This document shows, in pieces, positions 46,246-57,379 of a stretch of 64,000 bases of DNA. Below the pieces are notes generated by a model. It made no database searches and was not told the origin of the DNA. It saw only the letters and a program-made list of their open reading frames with translations. Source of the stretch: Oxytricha trifallax. Lineage: Eukaryota > Ciliophora > Spirotrichea > Sporadotrichida > Oxytrichidae. The translations under genes were made by a program, and so were the position numbers. Positions within the stretch are counted from its first letter, which is position 1. Every line of letters starts with the position of its first letter. The stretch spans positions 62,001 through 126,000 of the forward strand of contig ARYC01000191.1 in NCBI GenBank assembly GCA_000711775.1. Reading direction: 5' to 3'.

Positions 46246-47918
46246 TATTCTCTTTACACTAACTCTTCTTTTTGGACTCATTTGAGTGAATTTCATTTAA
46301 CTGATTTATTTTTTTATTTCAAATATTAAATTAAGGATAAGTGCACTCCCTTCTATATTTCTAACATATAATTCTTTAGAGGTAAATTGATATCAACTCG
46401 TAATGGAAATTTATATGACGCTATATAAATGAAGGGGTATTACCATCATTTGTGATGTTGATAACAATTAATAGCAGTTTCATTCTTTCATTATCTTTTA
46501 CCAATTTTGCTTTACATAGAAATAATTTGTAGAAGATGTACTCAGCATTGATTTAAGGAGTAAGTTTAAGTTCTAAAAGTATAAGATGTTGTTATTCTAT
46601 ATTTTTATCAGTAACTATATCTGATGTTTGGAATTTAAATATTGAATTTTCGATCAGAATAGGTATTGAAGTGTTTATGGGCTGTCTATTAAATACTCCA
46701 GAATCCTTAGCAAAGGAATCACTTCCGTTTTTGAGTTTGAAAATGGTTTTTCATACTATAAAATACAATTGAAATGAGAAATTTAAATCAATACAAGCTT
46801 GCTTACAATTTCAGCTTCTATCTAAGTTATTTAATTATGATCATTTATTATTATTTCTAAAAAGTTCTAATAAATTTTAATGTGGAGAAGAATATATGAA
46901 ATTAGATGATGGATAAAATCTTTGTCAGTAAAATTCTATTTTTAATGGCAACTGAAGTTTTTAATTTCAAAATTTTTAGCAACCAAGTTTGTGAAGAGCT
47001 TGCCTAAAGTATAATGGGATTTGTATTTGCTTTATTTCAACAGTTATTACTTATGATAGTAGTAATCTCCAGCTTTGAAGCGAAGCAATTGAGAATTTAA
47101 CTGTATTGACGATTTCGATATTATTCCATTCACAGATTAGCCATAAATTATGAATATCTAAATATGAATTTACTAATAATTTATTCGTACATTTTATCAA
47201 CTAAGTAAGGAAGCGCATTTGCAATTTTTAATTTTGCTCAAAGATCAAAGTACCGGACTATTGAAAAATCCATAATTTACTTATTAAGTTTAACAGGATA
47301 GTTTGCTGAGTGAGAAAGTAATATTGGTTTATTGTTTCTAATTTGGCAACAGCTGGATGGTCTATTTAACAAAAGGTGTTACATGAAGCGATAAACTCTA
47401 TGTTGTTTTACTAATTTATAGTTTTTGACAATCATCCAACAACTTAAAAAGTTAATTAAGATTCGACAATCATGTCAAACTCCCTAATTTAAATCAAAAA
47501 ATGAACAGTTAAATATAACACCTTATGTGACTTACTACAATTATGCGAAAAATTTGAGTTTAGTTGTTCTTCTTATTTAAGTTTTTATTAGTGATAGATG
47601 AACGGTCTGAAAATTTCTTTAAAATACATTAAGCTTTAAACATTCAGTGTCTAAATTATTGAAATAAAATTAACACTTTAGATAGTTATTGGGAGAATTT
47701 GTTTAGCGTTGCTAAAAATTTGCACTTTTCGATATTATTTTCTAATTTTGGTTAAGATCTCTTGTTCTAGTAGTATCTTAGTGCTGTAGCATAAGAGTTA
47801 TACTTAAGGAAAATTCTATCTAAAAAACGCATAGAAAGATTATTAAAGATACTTATTATATATTTTTTGAAAAATAGAGAATTATAACAATTTGATTAAG
47901 AATATAGAAATAATTAAA
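46246..47918. other. no gene recognised
   Basis: AT-rich spacer with no supported feature. Confidence 0.4.
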
Positions 47919-48124
47919 ATGTCTGATCAGAATGTGAAGTCTCACTCACAGATAATGTAAGTTACAAAAAACATACTAAAATTATTAATTTTTAGGTTGT
48001 ACCTGGTAAGAGTGGCGGTGACAATTGACAAAGACTTCACAGAAGGCTGCAGCGGAATGGTAAAGAATGCATAATACTAATCTGAATACTACGAAGTTCA
48101 ATGTATTGGAAGAGATAAAACTGA
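47919..48124 (+). CDS. first coding segment of a gene with a 39-nt intron
   Basis: ATG 47,919 starts MSDQNVKSHSQI. A typical short ciliate intron follows at 47,957-47,995 (GTAAGT ... TTTTTAG, 39 nt). The second exon continues in frame as VRVAVTIDKDFTEGCSGMV, then SEYYEVQCIGRDKTDF, until the sequence turns into low-complexity AT at about 48,125, where an eliminated sequence probably begins. Plus-strand fragments such as GDSSLSKFVKNLIKLKLSD (about 48,526-48,612) may be later segments. No domain was recognised, but the start, splice signals and composition agree. Confidence 0.55.
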
Positions 48125-48619
48125 TTTTAAGATTTTCAATTTTCTATTGTTACTATCACTATTGTTATTATTGTTAATCAATTGTAATAATTCTCTTTTT
48201 TCCAATAATATATTATAATTATAATGAGTCTCTCTACCTATTTGTTTTAAGGATATGTGAGAAGCTTTACTAATTGCCTATCCACGATTAGAATAGTGTT
48301 GTTGTTGGCCTTAAATTAAGTTGAGTTAACAAAATTTGATCGCACTGAAATACATGGGGACTTATATTTCTCATTATTGCAAGAGAAAAAATATCATATT
48401 TACTGAGAGTACAATTTACTTTAATGTTTCATTAAAGTAAAATCTACCTTTGAGTTGGCTCAAATTGTATTATTACCCGAGACATCAGACAATATACGAG
48501 AAGTAAGTACATAAAATTAAGTTATGGAGATTCTAGCTTGTCGAAATTTGTTAAGAATTTAATTAAATTGAAGCTCTCTGATAAATATTATTCCTTCTAA
48601 GCTAATTGGTGAAATTTCA

Positions 48620-50372
48620 AATAATGGGCAAGTCAAGGTTAATGGGAAAGCTTTGATTAACAGATAATATAAATATAATTTTAAAAGATAATTCAACTCA
48701 GTTGTAGCTTCATAGTATGATTAAATATAGCATTGATCCAAGGTATTCTATGACTGTCAAATATGAATTGTCAAGGACAGTGAAAAAGAGATCTAATTAT
48801 TAATTATCGAGGATTCTGCATTAAAACTGCAAAAAAATGCATTTCAAATTTACCATGATATAAGGGGAAAATTATAATTGCTGCTCGTTAAATGACTATA
48901 GTTATGACTGTAATTATGAATATTACATTTTTTAAACATTAAACTAAATAAAAACGTTAATATATGCATACAAAACTATATTAAATTAATTAATAACAAG
49001 AGTGGACACCTGTCTAGTCTTCTTAAAAAGACTAAAATCTTTGAGTTGCTGGAATGTTTTTACATACGTAAATTTTAGTGAAAAATAACTGCCATATAAT
49101 ATAATTTAGTGTAATTAATTTAATTTATTTAAATTACTAAATACAATAGTTATTAATTAGTATTTTATTTATAGTTTTTAATTATTTTTTTCATTTAAAA
49201 CATAACTGAAAAAGAAATTTATTTTAAAACTCTAATTAAAATAATTTAATGATAAAATATAGCAGTTACTTTTCTTAAAAGCTAATCATTTTGGAAATTT
49301 TAAAACCCCCACTTTTCCTAATAATTTTTGTTGTTGAAATCTAGGACCCCATTTCGTTCTTATATTTGAACTTTTAGTTTGTGCAATGATAATAATTTTT
49401 TAATATCTTTAAGTTTGAAAGTATAATGAATTTTTAATAATAATTATCATTCTTATCTTTTTAAATCACCTGTAAATATAAAACTCAGAACCAAACTAGC
49501 AAGCGCCTAAATCATATTCTATTTCTAAAGTCAAATCCCCAGCGACTGTGCTTTGTCAGTTATTATTAAACTTTAAGTAATTCAATTCTCTATGATCTTC
49601 ATAAAGCATATGCAGTTATTGTTCTTTTAATTATGCAATGAAGTAGCTTAATCGAATAGATTTACATAACAGGAATATTTAGTGATCTGCTATAGTTTAC
49701 TCAAAGTAAAAATAGAATTTTATCGAAAACGATATTAGTCTTTGATACGAGAATGAGATAGATTAGCTCGGGATTTTAATTTATTTTGTGATTATTCAAA
49801 TATTGTCTTTAAGACTTCTCCTAAACTTTATAAGTTGAAAGATCTATATCTTCCTTATATTGCCAGAATTTTTAGTATTCGTGTCTATTTTAGGATTTAG
49901 AATTAGTTTTGGCTTATTTTGGAATAATACACCTTTAAATATTCCCGAATCACGCAAAACTTCATTTTTATGTCTTAAAAATTTAAGCTATTTTTGTGAA
50001 CATTTTACTATTTTCAATCAGCATTGAGTACAGTCCTCTACAAAAGCATCTTTAATGTTGTGCACTGAAAGAGTTATGGAATAATTTATTAGACTTTTAG
50101 GTCTCTATATACTGTGATAATCATTTTAATGTTTTAAGAAAAGTTTCCATTACCACATTAACGTTGAAAGATTTTTTTATTCTTTCAATTTTTGACAAAA
50201 TTGTTTTTGATACTCTGAGATTTTCCAAAGAATCTGGAGAAATATATACTGCACTCTTCACTTTATCCATGGATCAGGATTGCTTTATGAACTTTCTAGT
50301 AAAGCTAAAAAAGTGACCAATTATGATACCAGCGATCTCTCGTTAGTTCACTCTTTCTCATCCTTCAGATTA
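48620..50372. other. no gene recognised
   Basis: AT-rich spacer. The minus strand from about 49,500 has traces that could continue the gene at 50,373, but they are interrupted by many TGAs. Confidence 0.35.
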
Positions 50373-50831
50373 TCAATGATTATGAAAGAGATTAGAATTA
50401 TAACTGGATTTTAATATCTCTCTGATCAAAAGGCTAGTGGCGTAAAGTATATTTAATATCCTCTTTCTCTATTTTTAAAGTGGATCTTAAAATTCAAACT
50501 AGAAACCTATTCTTTTGAGTGAAATATTGAAGCTTAGCAACGACTTTCGGAATCCACTTAAACAATTACGATGATTGATTACATAGCAAATGTTCTCAGT
50601 CAAATTTCCATTTGCTAGTCTTATATACTCTCTTGTTGAGGCAATGCAGCAAGTCTCAAAGCTAACAACTGCGCTTATGAACTTTTCCAAATTGACAGCT
50701 ACATATGAGTATATCTTCTCAGAATCAAATTAAAAAAAGGCAAATTGCGAACTGTAGAATAATTTTAATATCCAACAGTCAAAGTATATATTGTTTACTT
50801 GATTAAAAGAATCAATAATAGCCATGATCAT
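50373..50831 (-). CDS. hypothetical protein, 152 codons
   Basis: ATG 50,831 (MIMAIIDSFNQVNN) to TGA 50,373 with TAA/TAG as Gln. The middle looks coding (VNLEKFISAVVSFETCCIAS, then REYIRLANGNLTENICYVIN). In style it resembles the Leu-rich block at 24-25 kb, but I see no direct sequence match. Downstream sequence on the same strand continues weakly after the TGA. Function unknown. Confidence 0.4.
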
Positions 50832-50951
50832 TGGTATTTAAATTTATTTATATAATTATAATTAATTTAAATAATAAATTAATTTCAATAACGTTTGAGT
50901 CTTTTAAAGATTATTCTTTATTTTTTTATACATAAAGTCATTAATTTTGGA

Positions 50952-50977
50952 GTCGCCATATTTTAAAATTTGCCGAC
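50952..50977. repeat. near-palindromic 26-bp site, copy 1
   Basis: GTCGCCATATTTTAAAATTT followed by GCCGAC is a near-perfect palindrome centred on TTTTAAAA. A related site lies at 53,761-53,786; together they bracket the coding segments at 51.4-53.5 kb. Confidence 0.5.
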
Positions 50978-51433
50978 ACATACAGACGATTTCATTACTA
51001 TCAACATAATTTTATAGATTGATTTATCAGTATATATAAGTTAAGTTTATGATTCAAAATACCTTAAAATTATGAGAAATCCTTAAGAACATATATTAAT
51101 CTAAATAAAATTTAGAATACTAAAAAGAAATAAAACGAAAACAAAACTTCCATAAAGTTATTATTATAAAAATACTAAAGATTGCTATTGTGGTGCTTTA
51201 AGGAGAAGTAAAGATCTAAAAGGATTATTAACAGATATTAAAATGATTTTTGAATAATGAATTTATGTTTTATTAATATAAAAGTATGATAAAAATAGGC
51301 AAAATCGAAATTTTAATTAAAAGTGATAGTTTGAGTAATTATATGTAGAAAGATTACTATAAAAAAACAAACCCTAAATATTTCTAAAATGATACAAAGT
51401 ATTGCTCCCATTTCATACTTTAATCTCAAATTG

Positions 51434-51637
51434 TCATGATTGATCTACTTTACCACTATCATTTTTTGCCTATGAAATGCCTAAATTCATTGTTGGATAG
51501 TTATTCTCTTCCTAGTTCAAGTCTTCCATCTTGTTGGCTCTTCTACCAAGTTTATTGTGAATTGGCTCTGAGTAGTTGAAACCATCATGTTCATCGTCGA
51601 CGTATTCAGTCAAAATAGGATAAAAATCTGAAATATA
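51434..51637 (-). CDS. C-terminal coding segment, unknown protein
   Basis: Reads from about 51,637 to TGA 51,434 with convincing composition: PILTEYVDDEHDGFNYSEP, then KLGRRANKMEDLNQEENN and AKNDSGKVDQS at the end. It is acidic and hydrophilic. Its 5' edge coincides with one arm of an inverted repeat whose other arm lies 0.6 kb away at the edge of the next coding block, which points to an MDS boundary. No family was recognised. Confidence 0.5.
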
Positions 51638-52244
51638 CAAAAGTTTCAGAAATTTATAAATTTATATTAAACGTGATTCATGCAGTATTATAATATTATT
51701 TAATAATTTTGTTTATTTTTTAGTATTTTTAAATATTATTCTGGCGCCAAATAGCAAAATTAATATATTTTTACTTCTTGGTTCCACTAATTAAATTATT
51801 TTTATCTAATTAAGAATGTAAATACTTTTCTACTAAATTTATATTTTATTTATTCATAATTATAGAAAAAGAGTAAATTATAAATTAATTCTTAATAAGG
51901 CAATAAAACTTAAAACTAATTATATTTTAAGCATTACAAAGTAATTTTTTTAATTATGAATAATCACAAATAAATTTCATTTAAATTTGATAGAAAATTA
52001 ATGCAATGTAAAGTCATGTAATTGAATTAAATTTATTTTATTTATAAATTTTATATTAATATATTAGGATTGGTGTCAAGTAGCAAAAATATAAAATTTT
52101 TACTACTTAGTCCCTTATAAATATAGTAATTAAATAGATTAAACAAATTTATTAAATTAATTATTTTAAAAATATTCAAGTTTATATTATAAGTTCTTGT
52201 ATTTTAGGGTTTTCATATTTCGAATTTTTATCCTATTTTGACTG
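51607..52244. repeat. 30-bp inverted repeat at two coding-segment edges
   Basis: CAGTCAAAATAGGATAAAAA continuing TCTGAAATAT (51,607-51,637) is inverted at 52,215-52,244 with one or two mismatches. The 570-bp AT-rich stretch between also holds a diverged direct duplication (CAAATAGCAAAAT near 51,746 and CAAGTAGCAAAAAT near 52,076). Coding segments lie outside both arms. Confidence 0.65.
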
Positions 52245-52257
52245 ATAGTTACTCTTT

Positions 52258-53494
52258 AGATCTTTCTCTTCGTGGTCTACCTTCAATGCATCTGCCATCT
52301 TCGTCTAGTCTTCTGAAGCCATCTCAGCAATCTGTGCAATGTAAGTAGCCAACCATGCATCCTCTTCTGTAGTTGCCATCGTCATCGTCTCTTCTTTGGC
52401 GCTTCTCTAGCCCTGCACCCTCAATTACACCCTCATTTACGGGTTTATCATCTCCCTTTTACTTATTTATCAGCTAGAGGCTGTTCTTGATAATGTACAT
52501 CTTTGGCATTTCCAAAAAAAACAGTATTTGAAGTAAGGGGCAGAAAATTGAATGGTTGGCGGCCAGTGGCACCACGCGATTCTCCATCACAAAAAGCAAT
52601 GAAGTGGAACTTCCGACTCAAAAAAGTGTCACGGGGGCCGAGATAATCAACAATCAATATTTGGAGGACCTCCCTATGGTATTGATCGATTGCCCTCTGC
52701 ACATTTCCTGGATGTATTTGTGATGCTAATGATTTAAGCTAGTGTATTTCATGCGAATCTCTCTAGCTTGCTGCGCCTTTACTCTAGTGACCAGTGTACT
52801 TTCCTCATGTGTGCGATGGCAAACCCTTAGCGTATTCCCTGCTGTCTAGTGGAAAGAGATCAGTCTTGATACCAGTATTGGTAGATGCCATACCTAGGAT
52901 TCCTGTGACCCCCTCTATTGCAGAGTGCGACGCTGGCCTCTTTTCTTTTCCACATCTCTAAACAATTCGTGCGTTGCCTTAACCAACAGAGTACCAGTTT
53001 ATGAGTGAGTATCTAGCTTTAAGTAACCGTTAACATGAACCCCGTCTAAGGGAGCAGCGAATGTAAGCCTCTCTATCACTACTACTCTTTCAGTCATTGA
53101 GCTTACACAAGCAGTCTCAGCTCTAATGCAGTAGCCACATCTTACACTTCTAACTCACAATGCACCAAAGACTACTGGACAAATGCTTTGACCATCCTCA
53201 CAACTGCCCAAAGATTCACAAGTATTGTTGGTATCGCAAGAGACGGTCATATGAATGTTGGATGATACGAGGCCACTGGTATGCTTTGTCAGCCTTGCGA
53301 TGTTGATGCATGTAATGGAGTGGTAATCAGAGAAGAGTACTTCTATGTGATGACTTTTTCTTTTCTTACACTGTGACATGCTGGAGACCCTCATACACCT
53401 TCATGTTGGGCAGTCGTCGCTCTGGGCTAGCTCGAGAACACCCATATCTTCCTCTATACTGGGACCGTGTAGGCAGAGATACTAGAGACGCCAT
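52258..53494 (-). pseudogene. GC-rich, cysteine-rich coding block, broken
   Basis: About 1.2 kb of clearly higher GC content reads as protein on the minus strand. One frame runs from 53,394 to TGA 52,654, interrupted only by TGA 53,155, and includes SCDTNNTCESLGSCEDGQSI and RCGYCIRAETACVSS. A shifted frame continues with LIVDYLGPRDTFLSRKFHF and FCDGESRGATG. A further shift gives KRQRRDDDDGNYRRGCMVGY, then HCTDC, an in-frame TGA, and DGFRRLDEDGRCIEGR. In-frame TAA/TAG codons occur as Gln, so the ordinary Oxytricha code applies and the TGAs are lesions (or unexplained). Family not recognised; Cys spacing suggests small disulfide- or zinc-bound units. Confidence 0.5.
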
Positions 53495-53760
53495 TTATAG
53501 CTGTTAGGAATAAAATTTAAGAATGATTAAAGTAATTAATTTATTTAAATACTGACCCTAGAGATTTTGTTGCTTTCTGTTTTGTGAAGACCCCCCATAT
53601 ATAAGACCCTAGTGATTAAAATGAAAAGCAACCAAATATTAAAAATAATTTTAAGTATTTCAAATTAAAATTAATTTAATACAACTTTCTAATTCGAATT
53701 CTATTTCCTCTTTTATTAATTCTTGAATTTAATTAAATAATTTGAAAATCCCAAGCATGC

Positions 53761-53786
53761 TTCGGAAAATTTTAAAATTTGCCGAC
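53761..53786. repeat. near-palindromic 26-bp site, copy 2
   Basis: TTCGGAAAATTTTAAAATTT followed by GCCGAC matches the site at 50,952 in its right 17 bp (TTTTAAAATTTGCCGAC) and is itself nearly palindromic. Confidence 0.5.
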
Positions 53787-54423
53787 GCCTATATTTAATA
53801 AATATATTAATTTTATATTAAAAGTAGAAACTCTAAAGATTTAGTTTGATTAATTTAACTTATAAAATATATAAGCTTTAATTAGAGATTTGAGGAAATT
53901 TGTAAATAGTAATGGTTTTTATCGAATAATGAGGCAATTTCTAGTTATCTTAAAATGTTAAATTAGGTAGATAGAACTTCAACCTTCCAGATTTGAACTC
54001 TCCACCTTATTAATTGGGTATACTGTGTATCTTAATATTCAATCTATTTCTCAAAATTTACTTTCCTATGTCCCCTATTTTCTCAAGCACTAAATCAAAC
54101 TATTCTCTCATTATTAATTATTTAGCTAATAAATAAAAATTAATATACTTATCATTTTAAATAACTAAAATTAAATCTGAAACTTTAAACAAGCTTGATT
54201 TAAATTTTCACTTCAATTGTAATTTTATAATATTATTAATTTTCTCGGATCTTGATATTTAATAGAAGAAAAGGTGTTTGAGTCAAGGTTCTTTTAATTA
54301 TGTATTTCCACTTATTATAAGATGATTGATTTGTTTGTCTCTTAACATATCAAGAAGTGAAGCTTTAACTGAGTTATGCATGAGAGGCAACTTAATTTAG
54401 GACTTAGTTTTCATTTTTATTAT

Positions 54424-55038
54424 TCACCTTAGGTGAGAAGATCTATTGAAGAAGAGGATTAGACATGGAGATTTGGAATTTTGGCCTCTAGGCTATATAT
54501 TATAGATAGAGGTAATTTTCTGACTCTATTTGATTTTATTCCAAGACTTTTTAAGTGTTTTACTTTAAAAGTCTTTTTCTATGAACTCATTTGTTTTGGT
54601 AATCTATTTATTTTGAAATTTTGAGAAGCTTATTTGTTTTCTGCAGTTAAGATCTCTGCAGGAGAGATTACTGTTTAAATAGGAGAATTGCTTATCCTAT
54701 TTTAGGGTTTAAATTGAGACTGAAGGTTCAATCAAAACTATTTTATAGTAGAATTACTTACTCTTGTATAGTATTTAAGGAAAGTATCTATCATTCGAGA
54801 ATTAGAGGTCTGTGGAAAGGAAGAATTTTCTAAAGTTATCATTTTTATATAGTAAGTTATAATCCTCTTCTTCTTAGTAGTTGAGGTTTTCGTTCTAGTA
54901 GAATTGCTTTTAAACTGCAATCTCGAATTGTTTGACTAAGAAAGCTAAAGTAGCAATTGTCTTATCTGGTTTGAGCACATAAGGGTTTGCTCTAGGTTTA
55001 TGAATCCTTGATTATAAAGAGTAGTGATCAAAGTGGGT
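54424..55038 (-). CDS. hypothetical protein segment, 204 codons
   Basis: Open from 55,038 to TGA 54,424 with TAA/TAG as Gln and no in-frame ATG, so it is an internal-to-last segment. Composition is protein-like throughout: KPRANPYVLKPDKTIATLAF, then EEEDYNLLYKNDNFRKFF, SCRDLNCRKQISFSKFQNKQ and KSWNKIKQSQKITSIYN. It is basic and Gln/Lys-rich. Its 5' edge lies only about 20 bp from foldback A copy 4. No family was recognised. Confidence 0.5.
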
Positions 55039-55059
55039 TCATACTATGTAATTATTGTA

Positions 55060-55472
55060 TTTTAGGTATACATTCTAATCGGGGAAATGTAATTAAATTA
55101 AAATTTTTTATTTCAAAATCTTGGCAGTTAAATTTGGCCAATTTAAATGATCTTGGGCTCATTCGATAGAGAATTCAAAATTTGCTAGACTTTACTATTA
55201 GCGGTACTATTTTGTCTCATCCATGGAGCGAGATAACTCGACTTTAATGAGAGGGTATAATTTAATAAATTAAAATGTGTTTAATTAAAGTGAAGTTTTC
55301 TCGCTCCATGGATGAGATAAAATAGTACTGCTAATAGTAAAGTCCAGCAAATTTTGAATTCTCTATCAAATGAGCCCAAGATTGTTAAATTGGCCAACTT
55401 TAACTGGCAAGATTTTAAAATAAAATAATTTTAATTTAATTACATTTCCCCAATTTGAATGTATACCTAAAA
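55060..55472. mobile_element. foldback element family A, copy 4
   Basis: A 413-bp palindrome flanked by TA (55,058-55,059 and 55,473-55,474). The tip is diverged (TTTTAGGTATACATTC) but matched in both arms, showing the arms changed together. Inner blocks CTTGGCAGTTAAA, GGGCTCATTCGATAGAG and GAGCGAGATAACTCGACTTT group it with copy 3. No coding capacity. Confidence 0.88.
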
Positions 55473-56036
55473 TATTAACTTTGGATTAATCTTTCTATAT
55501 AATAATTAATTATATATATTCTACAAAATATAATAAAATAATTATAAATCTAATTGCAACATTGAATTATTTTATCATATAGAGGCTTTCTTAAAGCATC
55601 AATATTTTATTGGTCAGCGCTTCGTATTGTTGATAATCTTCTGTTATCATGTTGAAAATGTTATAGAAGTTCACTTTTTATCTGCTTTACTATGTTTATT
55701 ATAAATTTTGTCAACCAGATAGTCAAGGCGATTTTTAATTATAATAGATAGGGATATTCTCTCTATAGATCAATATGACTCTGTGAACTCTTAATAATTA
55801 ATATAAACAGCTCTTCTTTGACCTTAAGGTGGAAATGATGTAGATTCTTACTATAACTAAATTTCGATTGAGGAGTATATTAATTTTTCTAAAGAGGAGA
55901 TTCTTGTTCATAGTGTTCAGAATCACCATTTTTCCCAATAATGTCCAAATTAATATTTTGGCACGAATAAATTTAATATAGTATTATTTTAATTAAATAT
56001 TGTATTATACATAAAGAGACTGAACATGAGAACTAA

Positions 56037-56457
56037 TCAAATTAACAGGAGAGATCTCATTGAGATGATGTGTCTGAGACGAAGGATTTACTGGAACTGA
56101 AATAATTAATCATCCGTACTTTTTATTAAATAACTTTATAATTTAAGCAAGTGCCTTTGGAAATTTATTTAATCTTAAGTTTAGTTGAGATGTCTATATT
56201 TTATTCTATCAGACAATTTACTTTTTCTGCTTGCGTATTGGTGTTGGCCTCTAATGGCTGTGTGAATTTCCTCATATGCCAGAGGTGTGATTATAGGGAT
56301 TCCTGATAGTCTATTCTCATTTTTGTTAGTGTTAGATCCCTCTTTATTCATCCTACAATAAATTCTAAAATATTTCATTGCAATATTCAACGAATTGAGA
56401 CTTCTCATATAATTGCATATTCCAGTGATTTAAAGATATAATTACTTTTTCGTTCAT
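56037..56457 (-). pseudogene. small hypothetical gene with one frame break
   Basis: ATG 56,457 opens MNEKVIISLNHWNMQLYEKS, then FVEYCNEIFQNLLQDEQ. Near 56,335 the protein-like signal moves to another frame (NENRLSGIPIITPLAYEEIH, then TAIRGQHQYASRKSKLSDR) that ends at TGA 56,037. Both parts look coding, so a single one-base shift or a very small eliminated sequence separates them. About 139 residues in total. No family was recognised. Confidence 0.45.
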
Positions 56458-56604
56458 TGATCAAATAAAAGTGGAGTCAACCCATGTTTTTCACAGCAAT
56501 ATCATATGCCCACCAAAATTCATGTTTGTTTTTGCTTTTTTAGTTTTTAGAAAATTAAACTTGTTACACTATTATTATTATTATTTAAAGCTTATAGGAA
56601 ATTA

Positions 56605-56755
56605 ATGCTGGGGCTTAAGCCAGCCAGATAGTTATTAGGTTTTTACTTCATACTTTTGACTTTCGACACCGTCAGTCAACCCTCCCTGTAGGCGAAGGAG
56701 GCCAGTTCGGGCATCTGGCTCATGCTAACATGCCACCACAATTGGGTTGGTACTT
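56605..56755. other. GC-rich island, unknown
   Basis: About 150 bp far richer in GC than its flanks, with a hairpin GCCAGTTCGGGCATCTGGC and the string CAACCCTCCCTGTAGGCGAA. No convincing open frame. It may be a structured RNA or a short element. The flanks (55.5-56.0 and 56.8-57.4 kb) hold nothing I can name. Confidence 0.35.
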
Positions 56756-57379
56756 GTTGAACTATGACTTTCTAATTCTAAATGCAGTTAAGATTCCTTA
56801 ATTATGAAATTTTTTCATTCAATTTATTTAAACTAGCATAAAATATAGCTATTGATATGCAATCAATGATATTATACTCATAAGCTTAACAAAGCTTCAT
56901 TTGGTATTTAGACAATTATAAGCTTTTAACGCTGTTAAAGAGAATAAACTACAGAAGATATACAGTCACAGATATCTCAATCCTTACAAGATTTTACTAC
57001 GAAAATTTACTTATGGATCACCATTTGACATTCTTTGAAATGATCATAATATGGCTTTTAAATGTTTAAAATTGTATTAATTGCACTAGAGCATGAATAT
57101 ATGACATGTTTAATAAAAGATACGTAGGCATTAAAATTTTGAAAATAATTATTGATATAATTAGGAGACTTATTAAGATTTTTTTATTGATTCATTATTA
57201 TTTATTAAAGAATTAACAAATTATATATATTTAAACATGCTACAAATTAACTTATTATTAAAATAAAGAATAGGATAAAAATTATAGTATAGTTAATTGA
57301 GATTGAATTACTTTTTACACTCCTGTATTTCATAAAAAATGTCATACTTTTATATAGTATTGCGAATAAATCTATTAAT

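Noticed and set aside
48716-49140. Long plus-strand open frame beginning MIKYSIDPRYSM
   Set aside because: Only the first 30 or so codons look proteinaceous; the rest is translated AT-rich DNA, where frames of this length are expected by chance with TGA as the only stop.
52215-52520. Plus-strand open frame over the Cys-rich block edge
   Set aside because: Its Ser/Leu/Pro-rich composition is what the reverse of an Arg/Asp/Gly-rich coding strand gives; the minus strand has the better protein-like signal.
52258-53494. Euplotid code (TGA as Cys) for the Cys-rich block
   Set aside because: The same frame uses TAA and TAG inside the gene, which are stops in euplotids, and TBE genes in this window clearly end at TGA.
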